Shown: piece by piece, positions 26,662-34,015 of the stretch
Layout of the letters: each line of letters starts with the position of its first letter
How positions within the stretch are numbered: the stretch's first letter is position 1
From: an uncultured Thermoanaerobaculia bacterium
GTDB lineage: Bacteria; Acidobacteriota; Thermoanaerobaculia; Multivoradales; Multivoraceae
Direction of reading: 5' to 3'
Length of the DNA stretch: 64,000 bases
Assembly: GCA_951812325.1 (NCBI GenBank)
Contig: OX638294.1
Span: 124,001-188,000 of the forward strand
Position numbers and translations under genes: made by a program
The notes under the pieces: generated by a model
What the model was told of the DNA's origin: nothing
The model's input: only the letters and a program-made list of their open reading frames with translations
The model's database searches: none

Positions 26662-27555
26662 GTGGTCGAGCCCAGACATGAGCTCCCGGCAGCGTCGCCC
26701 GAGGTGAAGGCGACCCTGCTGCTGAGTTGCGACGATGCGATCGGCATCATCGCGACGGTGACCGGGTTCGTGAACGATCACGGCGGGATCATCTGCTCGT
26801 CGGAGACCCATCAGGACGAGGAGCAGAGCAGGTTCTTTCAGCGCCTGGAGTTCAAGATCGACCACTTCGACCTGGACCGGGAGACGATCCAGCCGCTTCT
26901 GGAGTGGGAGATCGGCGATCATTTCTCGGTGAGGAGCCGGATGGCATTCTCGGACCGGGAACAGCGGGTCGGCGTGCTGGCTTCGAAGCAGGCACATTGC
27001 CTGCACGATCTGCTGTCGCGCTGGCGCCTCGGCGAGCTGCCGGGGAGGCCCGTCTGCATCATCAGCAATCACCCGGACCACGCCGCGGAGGCCGAGTACA
27101 ACGGCCTGCCGTACCACCACCTGCCGGTCACGCGTGAGACCCGCAGCGAGCAGGAAGAGCAGATGATCAAGGTTCTGCAGGAGGAGCGCGTCGATCTGGT
27201 CGTGCTGGCCCGCTACATGCAGATCCTCACGCCGCGCTTTCTCGAGTGCTTCCCGAGCCGGGTGATCAACATCCACCACTCCTTTCTGCCGGCGTTCCCG
27301 GGCGGCAGCCCCTACCGGCAGGCGTATCTGCGCGGCGTCAAGGTCGTTGGCGCCACGGCGCACTATGCGACGGCCGATCTGGACCAGGGGCCGATCATCG
27401 AACAGGACGTCACCCGGGTCAGCCACCGGGACTCGGTGACCACTCTGGTGCACCGCGGCAAGGACCTCGAACGCGTCGTCCTGGCCCGCGCGGTCCAGGC
27501 GCACCTTGAACACCGCGTCCTGGTGGTGGAGAACCGCGCCATCGTCTTCGGCTGA
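26662..27555 (+). CDS. purU: Formyltetrahydrofolate deformylase PurU
   Basis: A 297-residue enzyme from GTG 26662, or 283 residues from GTG 26704, closer to the family's usual 280; neither has a clear ribosome site. It hydrolyses 10-formyl-THF to formate and THF, supplying formate for PurT-type purine synthesis and balancing one-carbon units. The N-terminal ACT domain (TLLLSCDDAIGIIATVTGFVNDHGG) binds a regulator. The C-terminal formyltransferase fold carries RYMQILTPRF and VINIHHSFLPAFPGG with catalytic Asn and His, then TAHYATADLDQGPIIEQD with the catalytic Asp. It stands alone between two minus-strand units. Cytoplasmic. Confidence 0.95.
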   Translation: MVEPRHELPAASPEVKATLLLSCDDAIGIIATVTGFVNDHGGIICSSETHQDEEQSRFFQRLEFKIDHFDLDRETIQPLLEWEIGDHFSVRSRMAFSDREQRVGVLASKQAHCLHDLLSRWRLGELPGRPVCIISNHPDHAAEAEYNGLPYHHLPVTRETRSEQEEQMIKVLQEERVDLVVLARYMQILTPRFLECFPSRVINIHHSFLPAFPGGSPYRQAYLRGVKVVGATAHYATADLDQGPIIEQDVTRVSHRDSVTTLVHRGKDLERVVLARAVQAHLEHRVLVVENRAIVFG

Positions 27556-27689
27556 ACGGGCGCCAAGGGTCGGTCGTGGCGTCAGGAGCGATCACGGACT
27601 CCACCGCGTTTCCTCTCGCGGTTCGGCCGCCGCCCCGGCGCGTGCCAACGGTGTCATCCGGGCGATGTCGACAACGCGCACAACGGGAA

Positions 27690-27715
27690 GGGGAGAGAGC
27701 CGAAGCCCTCTCCCC
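27690..27715 (-). terminator. Hairpin terminator with UUCG loop after TonB receptor 1
   Basis: On the minus strand an 11-pair stem (one G-T pair) closes on a TTCG tetraloop and is followed by CCTTCCC rather than a strong T-run. It sits about 65 bases beyond the receptor stop and is nearly identical in sequence to the hairpin behind receptor 2. Confidence 0.75.
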
Positions 27716-27779
27716 GCGATTTCCCCTGATCCGGCGACCGGGACCAGCGGACCACCCGAGCGGGTGACCCGGGGTGGAA

Positions 27780-30700
27780 TCAGAACCGGATCTTGAAGTT
27801 GGCCCGGATCTGCCGTGGACGCTGGAAGAACCGGCGCACGGGCAGGACCTCGCCCTCGCTGTTCCAGGAACGTCGGCGCTGCTGGTTCGTCGCGTTCAGC
27901 ACCTCTACCCGGAGTTCGCCGCGGGTTTCCCCGATGCCCAGCGGGAAGCCCCAGGCGCCGCTCAGGTTGACCGTGTACTCGTCCGCGGTGCGTCGCCCCT
28001 CGGTGCCCGAAGGGTGGAGGGGGAAGCCGACTCCGGTGTTCGACGTGCCGGGTCGTTGATTGGCGTTCGCGTCCGTCACGTCGACCGGCAGGCAGATCGG
28101 GATCGATTCCGGGATGCCGGGCGGTCTGGGGCCGCAGGGCCGCTCGTAGCCGGCGCCTGAGGAAGTGGTCCAGGGCGTTCCGGTCTGGAACGTCAGGTGG
28201 CCGCCCAGCGTCAGGTCCTGGTTGCCCAGGCGCCAGGTCTTGAACCCGAAGGAATTGAAGATCCACTCGCGGTCGTGGCCGCCATTGGCGCCACGCCCGT
28301 TGATCATGCTCGCCGGGTACCCGAGCCAGTCCGTGAGGCGGGCGACGCAGTCTTCCGGATAGAGCGGCGTCCGGCCGGTGCGCCTGTCCGGCCTCGTCTG
28401 GGCGGCCTGACAGCTGTCGATGTTGGCCTGGTTCAGCAGGACGTGTGCCGCCTCGAGGTAGGTGCTGTTCGTGTTGTTCCACCAGGCGCCGGAGCCGGTC
28501 GTGTCGGTGTTGGCCCAGGCGACGTTGTTGTAGAGGGCCCAGCCGTCGGCGAAGCGGCGGTTCAACTGAAGCTGAACGCCCTTGAATGCGTTCCTGGCGG
28601 GATCGGCCCTCTCCAGGGCTTCCCGGTTCAACTGGGCCGGGCGGTCTGCCGGGTCGTAGCCCTGGGCAGCCCAGGTCGCGGCCCGCGCGTCATCGAAGGC
28701 GACCAGGATGTCGAACAGGTCGTGGTAGTTCTCGGTGATGCCGATGTTCCGGCCCTTGTGGTCAAGCTGGTTGTTGGAGAACATCATGTCCTGCAACTGC
28801 CACTCGATGTACTTGAGATCGAGGGCCCAGTTGGGTCGGAACTGCCACTCGAGGCCGAGAATCCCCTCCTGCTTGTAGTACGTCTGGACGTCGTAGTCCA
28901 GGACGCCGGCCTGAACGGCGTCCCACATCAGACCCGGCATGGTCAGTTCCCAGGAGAGGTTGTAGCCCGGCAGCGGCGCGCCGACCGTTCCGGCGTGGAG
29001 CGAGTCTCTCCGCTGCGGAACCCGGCAACCGTAGTTCGTCAGGCCGAGCGACATGAGGTAGTCGAACGTCGCGATGTCAGCCGGATCACAGAAGAGGAAG
29101 ACCTCGTGACCCTCGTAGCCGTTCCACAGGTCGTGCATGCTGGGAACATCGGAGTCGCCTCCCGAAATCCACGCCTGATTCAGCATCGCGTGGTACTGGC
29201 CCCAACTCGCATTGAGCAACAGGGCGCCGTCGCCCTTGATGTCGTAGGTGATGTTCAGCCGCGGGTCGACATAGGTGTCGTCGATGACCTGGCGCCGAAC
29301 GTCGTTCCAGGCTTCCTGGGTCTCCGCCCGGAGGCCCAGGTTGACCGTCCAGTGATCGCCGACCGTGAAGCGGTCACGAACGAAGAAACCGACGTTCCGC
29401 ACCTCGGTGTCGCCGCTGCCGCGGCCGACGCAGGTGCCCGGCGTGCGCACGATCTCGCCGTTGACCCGCTCGATCGTGGTCGGCCGGTGGGGCGTGCCGT
29501 CCGGGGCGTTGCCCTCACACGTCAGGAAGGTCGAGTTGTGGTCGGAGAAGTAGCACGTCCGGCCGCGAATGTCCGTTGTCGCTGTGCGCGTGAACGGCGT
29601 GGCGCAGGTGTCGTGGGCGATCGTCCCGGCGCCAAGGAAGCCGAACTGGTTCGTCGGGTCGAAGCCCCAGCCCTGCAGGAGCGGCACACGGGCGTTCTCG
29701 CCCTCCCACTTCGTGTCCTGGTAGTCCAGGCCGTACTTCAGCTCGTGGTTGGCGCCGACGAACTGGGTCAGGCCGATGTTCGCCTGCTCACGAGGGAAGG
29801 CGTTGAACCCGAACCCGTCCGAGAGGATCCAGCCGTTGTGCCAGGTCGAGAGGTTCTCGGCGTCGCGGTACACGTTGTAGCTGTTGCCGGGGTAGAAGAT
29901 GCCCTGGCTCGGGTCGAACGGGAACCTCAGCGGGTAGCTGGCATCGCCGCCCGAGGTGTCCGTCGCCGTGTGACCGGCCACCGGGCCCCGGTCGAGCGAT
30001 TTCGCCTGCAGGCAGGTCTCGATCATGCGTGCGGGGATTTCGGGGTAGTTGTCCTGGGATAGCCACTCCAGGATCGGAATGCCATCCACGGCCTGGGCGG
30101 CCGGGTTCTCTTCCTGCAGCGTGTCGTGGCAGGCGAGGAGCTTGTTCTCCTGGGTCTCCTGTTGGGCGAGCTTCGCCTCCAGAAACCAGTTGCTCGAGAT
30201 CGCGTTGTTCCAGCTGACGGTCGAGAGCACGCTGTCGTTCTCGTGCGGCGTCGGCGTCCAGTAGTCGTAGGACTGCCAGTTGAAGTAGTTCCGGAACGCC
30301 GGCGTGTCGATGGCCGAGGCGGCGAATGAGTTGGACGCCGAAGGCTGCATGTTCAGCTTGAAGATGCGGGCGTCGCTGTAGAGGCTGACGTCGTACGGGT
30401 CGCCGCCGAGCAGGCGCTCCGAGTAGGCGTCGTCGAATTCGCTGATGCCGACGAAGAACCAGAACCTGTCGCGGCGGATCGGGCCGCCGGTCGAGAACTC
30501 GTAGCCGTCGCTGGAACCGGCCCACTCGTCTGAGCCTGGCAGGCAGGCGTCGCGGTTGATCGTCGAGACTTCTTCGATGACGCTCGGGGGAATCTGTCCG
30601 CGGCCCTGGTCCCGCTCGTCGCCGTGGCAGCGGCGGAACCAATCGGCCGGGTAGGGCCGGGTCCGGCGTTCGGCAAGCGAGGGCTGATCCTCGTAGTCCG

Positions 30701-31460
30701 CGCCCCAGTCCACCCGCTGGTGGTTCCAGAGCAGGTCGGCGTGCCACCGGTTGGTGCCCGACTTGACGATCACGTTGGTGGAGGAGCCGATGTAGCGCCC
30801 GTACTCGGCGGACGAGCCGCCGGCCTCCATCGAGATCTCGGTCACCGCGGTGGTGGGCAGAAAGACCCGGCTGCCGCCGAACTTGGCGAACGTCGTGTCG
30901 ACGCCGTCGATGTAGACGCCCTGGTCGGCGAAGTGGGTGCCGTTGACCGACGGCCGCGTCTGCTGGATGTCGTCGTTCTCGGCGTCGGCGGTGACGCCGG
31001 GCAGCGCGTTGATCACGCCGTAGTACGTGCGCGTGGTGCCGGCCGTCTGTTCGCCGATCTCGGAGGTCACGGTGCTGCCCGCGGTCACGTTGAACTTGTC
31101 GACCATGGGAGTCTGGGCCGTGACGTCGACGACACCGCCCTCGACCGACGCCTGCAGCGTGAGGTCGATCTCCTTTCGGTCCCCGGCGGCGGCGTGGAAG
31201 GACGCCTGGGCGTCGCCCAGCCCCTCCAGCTCCGCCTTCAGCTCGTAGTTGTCGGGCACCACGCCGACGAACCGGTACTGGCCGTTCTGGTCCGTCATCG
31301 CGAACTTGTCGCCACGGCCGCTGGACAGGGTGACACTGACGCCGGGCAGCTGCGTGCCCTCCGGATCGACGACCGTGCCGCTGACCGTTGCCGTCTCCGG
31401 CGCGTCGGCGAAGGCGCCGACCGGAATCAGCAATATCAGGATCACTGCGAGTCGCTTCAT
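27780..31460 (-). CDS. Oar-like TonB-dependent receptor with carboxypeptidase-regulatory domain, copy 1
   Basis: A 1226-residue outer-membrane receptor. ATG 31460 is supported by a GAGGAGGAG site and a clean signal peptide (KRLAVILILLIPVGAFA); the frame opens 21 codons earlier. Residues about 25-110 are a carboxypeptidase-regulatory Ig-like domain (ATVSGTVVDPEGTQLPGVSV). The plug follows (about 125-290: TRTYYGVINALPGVTADAEN, FADQGVYIDGVDTTFAKFGG), then a very long beta barrel ending in Phe (IRANFKIRF), typical of the Oar/acidobacterial group. These receptors take up large ligands such as oligosaccharides or peptides using the proton motive force. Copy 2 at 34016-37642 is close in sequence from end to end. 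A strong sigma-70-like promoter lies upstream. Confidence 0.93.
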   Translation of the reverse strand: MKRLAVILILLIPVGAFADAPETATVSGTVVDPEGTQLPGVSVTLSSGRGDKFAMTDQNGQYRFVGVVPDNYELKAELEGLGDAQASFHAAAGDRKEIDLTLQASVEGGVVDVTAQTPMVDKFNVTAGSTVTSEIGEQTAGTTRTYYGVINALPGVTADAENDDIQQTRPSVNGTHFADQGVYIDGVDTTFAKFGGSRVFLPTTAVTEISMEAGGSSAEYGRYIGSSTNVIVKSGTNRWHADLLWNHQRVDWGADYEDQPSLAERRTRPYPADWFRRCHGDERDQGRGQIPPSVIEEVSTINRDACLPGSDEWAGSSDGYEFSTGGPIRRDRFWFFVGISEFDDAYSERLLGGDPYDVSLYSDARIFKLNMQPSASNSFAASAIDTPAFRNYFNWQSYDYWTPTPHENDSVLSTVSWNNAISSNWFLEAKLAQQETQENKLLACHDTLQEENPAAQAVDGIPILEWLSQDNYPEIPARMIETCLQAKSLDRGPVAGHTATDTSGGDASYPLRFPFDPSQGIFYPGNSYNVYRDAENLSTWHNGWILSDGFGFNAFPREQANIGLTQFVGANHELKYGLDYQDTKWEGENARVPLLQGWGFDPTNQFGFLGAGTIAHDTCATPFTRTATTDIRGRTCYFSDHNSTFLTCEGNAPDGTPHRPTTIERVNGEIVRTPGTCVGRGSGDTEVRNVGFFVRDRFTVGDHWTVNLGLRAETQEAWNDVRRQVIDDTYVDPRLNITYDIKGDGALLLNASWGQYHAMLNQAWISGGDSDVPSMHDLWNGYEGHEVFLFCDPADIATFDYLMSLGLTNYGCRVPQRRDSLHAGTVGAPLPGYNLSWELTMPGLMWDAVQAGVLDYDVQTYYKQEGILGLEWQFRPNWALDLKYIEWQLQDMMFSNNQLDHKGRNIGITENYHDLFDILVAFDDARAATWAAQGYDPADRPAQLNREALERADPARNAFKGVQLQLNRRFADGWALYNNVAWANTDTTGSGAWWNNTNSTYLEAAHVLLNQANIDSCQAAQTRPDRRTGRTPLYPEDCVARLTDWLGYPASMINGRGANGGHDREWIFNSFGFKTWRLGNQDLTLGGHLTFQTGTPWTTSSGAGYERPCGPRPPGIPESIPICLPVDVTDANANQRPGTSNTGVGFPLHPSGTEGRRTADEYTVNLSGAWGFPLGIGETRGELRVEVLNATNQQRRRSWNSEGEVLPVRRFFQRPRQIRANFKIRF

Positions 31461-31521
31461 GAGCTCCTCCTCGAGTCTGTTTGTATGGGTTGGTGGCAAG
31501 GCCTGCTCGCCACTGATGCGC

Positions 31522-31549
31522 ACTATAGGGCCGTTCGGCCGGATGTCAA
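31522..31549 (-). promoter_or_regulatory. Sigma-70-type promoter for TonB receptor 1
   Basis: On the minus strand a perfect -35 TTGACA (31544-31549) is separated by 16 bases from TATAGT (31522-31527), one mismatch from consensus. It lies about 62 bases upstream of the receptor ATG. Such a clean match is unusual in DNA this GC-rich and suggests strong expression. Confidence 0.7.
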
Positions 31550-31779
31550 AGCAGCGGCGAGAGATCCGGCACGTTGGACGGCTACAGCGGGAACCCGTTG
31601 TCGTCTGGAGTTGGCTCCCGCACCTGGGCCGCGGAGTGCGAATCGCCCTGCAGCCTGGTAAGTCGGCGGGGTCCGGGGCGCCGCTTTCCGGGTCGCGACG
31701 CCCCCTCCCCGCGCGAAGACGAACAAGTCAGGGGCCCGCGCGCGCTCGGCCCATCGGGGTGGATCGTGCGGTCGGGGCC
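31550..31779. other. Remainder of the 319-base gap before TonB receptor 1
   Basis: Apart from the promoter at 31522-31549, the stretch 31461-31779 between the coiled-coil gene and receptor 1 shows no ORF with coding character and no RNA structure that I recognise. Confidence 0.4.
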
Positions 31780-32538
31780 CTACTGTTGGGCAAGCTGCAG
31801 GGCGATGCCGATGATGCCGCCCAGCATCGGCACCATCAGGGCGAACATGCCGCCCAGAATCCACTTGACCATCCTGAGTTCGCCCCGGACGCCGTCGATC
31901 TGGCCCTGCATGCCGGCCATCTGGGCGGCCATCTCCTGGCGGAAGCTCTCGAAGCGATCCCTGACTTCCTGGCGGAGAGCCTCCATGGCACGTTCGAGGC
32001 CCTCGATGCGGGTCGTGTTCGTCGCCACGGTCGTCGCGAGTTGGTTCAGGTCCTCCCGGAGCTCGCCGATGTCCTGCTTCAACTCCGTCCGGACGCCGGC
32101 TATGTCCTGCTTCAGTTCCGTTCGGACATCCGCGATGTCCTGCTTCAGCTCCGTTCGGAGCTCGCCGATGTCCTGCTTCAGCTCCGTTCGGACATCCGCG
32201 ATGTCCTGCTTCAGTTCCGTTCGGAGCTCGCCGATGTCCTGCTTCAGCTCCGTTCGGACATCCGCGATGTCCTGCTTCAGCTCCGTTCGGAGCTCGCCGA
32301 TGTCCTGCTTCAGTTCCGTTCGGACATCCGCGATGTCCTGCTTCAGCTCTGTCTGGACATCCGCGATGTCCTGTGACAGGACGCCTTCCGCTCTGGACAG
32401 ATCCTCCTTCGTCGCGAGTCTCTCTTCCATACCGGCGATCACCTCGGTCATCGTGTCCAGGTTGTCCGCCTCGAAACCAGCCTCCTGAAGCCGGCGCCTC
32501 GTCTCCTGAACGCTCAACTCTACCGCATGGCCCTGCAT
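31780..32538 (-). CDS. Hendecad-repeat coiled-coil protein with C-terminal membrane anchor (DUF1640-like)
   Basis: A 252-residue protein. The head (1-54) contains RRRLQEAGFEADNLDTMTEVI, resembling the DUF1640/CCDC90 family. Residues 55-164 are ten consecutive 11-residue repeats alternating between KQDIADVRTEL and KQDIGELRTEL, a hendecad pattern that predicts a long right-handed or straight coiled coil. A second helical region (165-222) precedes one transmembrane helix (WILGGMFALMVPMLGGIIGIALQL) at the C terminus. The likely form is a tail-anchored oligomeric rod in the inner membrane. Function unknown. It is divergent from the nuclease-like gene at 32938, whose N terminus is also a repetitive coiled coil. 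Confidence 0.8.
   Translation of the reverse strand: MQGHAVELSVQETRRRLQEAGFEADNLDTMTEVIAGMEERLATKEDLSRAEGVLSQDIADVQTELKQDIADVRTELKQDIGELRTELKQDIADVRTELKQDIGELRTELKQDIADVRTELKQDIGELRTELKQDIADVRTELKQDIAGVRTELKQDIGELREDLNQLATTVATNTTRIEGLERAMEALRQEVRDRFESFRQEMAAQMAGMQGQIDGVRGELRMVKWILGGMFALMVPMLGGIIGIALQLAQQ
32047..32376. repeat. 33-bp tandem repeat (66-bp higher-order) inside the coiled-coil gene
   Basis: Ten in-frame 33-base units, arranged mostly as alternating pairs, encode the hendecads. The central units are almost identical at the DNA level, differing mainly at one C/T position, so the array is recent or homogenised and likely to vary in length between strains. Confidence 0.9.
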
Positions 32539-32937
32539 TGCGCGATCCTCCTGTTGGGTCAGCCATCGTTGAACCGTCTCTGCGCCCGCCGACTTGGACC
32601 GGACGCGAGAAGGCCTTCATGGACCTGGACGGATTCCGGGCCCCGAACCAGGGTTCACAGGTCTCACCGACAGAGCGGGCCGCGTTCGAAGGCGACGTCT
32701 GTTTGCCCGGCCAAGGCCTGGTCCGAAGTCGGAAACGCGCCGCGAGACCCACCGGGATCAGCTCGCCGACAAGCTCCAGGAGGAACGTGTGCGCCGGAGC
32801 GGAGTTGGCCCAGTGAGTGACCGGTACTGGTAGCCTGCGCGAGCGGTTCACCGCAGGCGAAGCGCCCGCGACCGCCGTCCGCCGACACCAGAAGGCCCAT
32901 CGGCATCAAGGATGCCGCTGACCCGAGAGAACCACCG
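32539..32937. other. 399-base divergent intergenic region
   Basis: It separates the coiled-coil gene (minus) from the nuclease-like gene (plus) and must hold both promoters, but I see no convincing -35/-10 pair, operator or RNA gene. ORFs crossing it lack coding character. Confidence 0.4.
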
Positions 32938-33588
32938 ATGGCAACGAACTCACCCGAAGCGGGCCTGGAGGCTCCGGTCACGATGGAGCAGCTCGTCGAA
33001 CTGACGAGGAGCATCCGCGAGATCCGGGACGAGATTCGCGAGAGCCAGCGAGAGACCGCGGTGCAGATGCAGGAAACCGACCGGCGGATGCAGGAAACCG
33101 ACCGGCGGATGCAGGATACGGACCGGCAGATGAAAGAGACGGACCGGCGTCTGAAGCGGGCGGAGCACCTGTTCACGACCCAGTGGGGGAAGTTGATGGA
33201 GAGCCTGGTCGAGGGAGACCTCGTCCGTCTGCTTCAGGCGCGGGGCGTCGCCGTCGAGGGAACCCTCCAGCGGTCCCGCAAGCGGCGGAACGGGGAACAC
33301 TTCGAGATCGACATTCTCGCTACCAACGGTGCGGAGGTCGTGGCAGTGGAGGTCAAGACGACGTTGCGCCCGGAGGGCGTCGCCCGGTTCGTGGAGAAAC
33401 TCTCGCGGTTCCTCGAGTGGTACCCCGAGTACCGCGGCCGCACCGTCCACGGCGCGGTGGCCTACCTCGACGCCGGCGCGGCCGTCGCGAAGTACGCCGA
33501 GCGCCAGGGCCTGTTCGTGATCCGCGCCACCGGCAACAGCGCCAGCATCGTCAACGCCGAGGACTTCGAGCCGCGATCGTTCGCCTGA
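32938..33588 (+). CDS. Coiled-coil plus PD-(D/E)XK nuclease-like protein (DUF3782-like)
   Basis: A 216-residue protein. Residues 14-75 form a polar coiled coil with a short repeating unit (QETDRRM, QDTDRQM, KETDRRL). The remainder resembles the DUF3782 nuclease-like family: a helix with Glu (QWGKLMESLVEGDLV), then FEIDILATNGAEVVAVEVKTTL, which supplies the Asp and the E-x-K of the PD-(D/E)XK site, and a helix-strand end (KLSRFLEWYPEY, GAVAYLDAGAAVAKYAERQG, LFVIRAT). Members of this family have no proven substrate; several resemble restriction or repair nucleases. No partner methylase is present. Confidence 0.8.
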   Translation: MATNSPEAGLEAPVTMEQLVELTRSIREIRDEIRESQRETAVQMQETDRRMQETDRRMQDTDRQMKETDRRLKRAEHLFTTQWGKLMESLVEGDLVRLLQARGVAVEGTLQRSRKRRNGEHFEIDILATNGAEVVAVEVKTTLRPEGVARFVEKLSRFLEWYPEYRGRTVHGAVAYLDAGAAVAKYAERQGLFVIRATGNSASIVNAEDFEPRSFA

Positions 33589-33744
33589 GACGGCACGGCG
33601 GACCGACCGGAGGCGGCGGGTCTCCGGAGCCGGCGCAAGCGGACAGATGACACTTGCGCGCAGCCGTTGCATCTGCCGGGCGCCACGCGGCCGCTGCAGG
33701 CAATCCTGGCCCCCGGCGGCCTGGTTGTCGGCCGCGTCCGATTC

Positions 33745-33760
33745 CATGACGATCGTCATG
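33745..33760. promoter_or_regulatory. Perfect 16-bp palindrome, possible operator
   Basis: CATGACGATCGTCATG is its own reverse complement. It lies 157 bases after the nuclease-like gene and is not inside any supported gene. A dimeric regulator could bind it, but no promoter is visible beside it. Confidence 0.4.
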
Positions 33761-33933
33761 CGCGACAGGTTCTCGCGTTGCGTACGTCCGACCGACAGGC
33801 GCTTGGCGATGCTCGCTTTGCGGGGGGCCACCGCGATGGCAGCCGGTTCGGTCGCCCGAACCGATAGTTCGGCGCCGTCGTCCGATCGTCTTCCACGTAG
33901 CCTGCCGTCGGGGATTCCTGCCGGCAATAGAGA

Positions 33934-33965
33934 AAAGGGGAGAGAGCCGAAGCTCTCTCCCCTTT
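33934..33965 (-). terminator. Perfect 14-bp intrinsic terminator with UUCG loop after TonB receptor 2
   Basis: A 14-pair perfect stem closes on a TTCG tetraloop. On the minus strand the downstream arm ends CCCCTTTTC, giving a short U-tract. It lies about 50 bases past the receptor stop. The upstream A-run and downstream T-run make it potentially bidirectional, so it could also end the nuclease-like transcript. Confidence 0.88.
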
Positions 33966-34015
33966 GTTTCCTCAAAGCCCGGGCTCAGGGCCCGGGGCTC
34001 TGAACGGTCCAACTC

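Larger units (their letters stand above)
33589..34015. other. 427-base intergenic region with palindrome and terminator
   Basis: Between the nuclease-like gene and the end of TonB receptor 2. It holds a perfect 16-base palindrome (33745-33760) and the receptor terminator (33934-33965). ORFs here are short and lack coding character. Confidence 0.5.

Noticed and set aside
32047..32376. CRISPR array
   Set aside because: Units are directly adjacent, in frame and coding; there are no unique spacers.
31523..32851. 442-codon minus-strand ORF with Gly-His-Arg repeats, and the plus-strand Ser/Met repeat ORF at 31574-32488
   Set aside because: Both are out-of-frame readings of the 33-bp minisatellite; only the hendecad frame gives a sensible protein with a membrane anchor.
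33647..34003. 118-codon plus-strand ORF in the intergenic region
   Set aside because: It runs through the terminator hairpin and the palindrome and has no motif or ribosome site.
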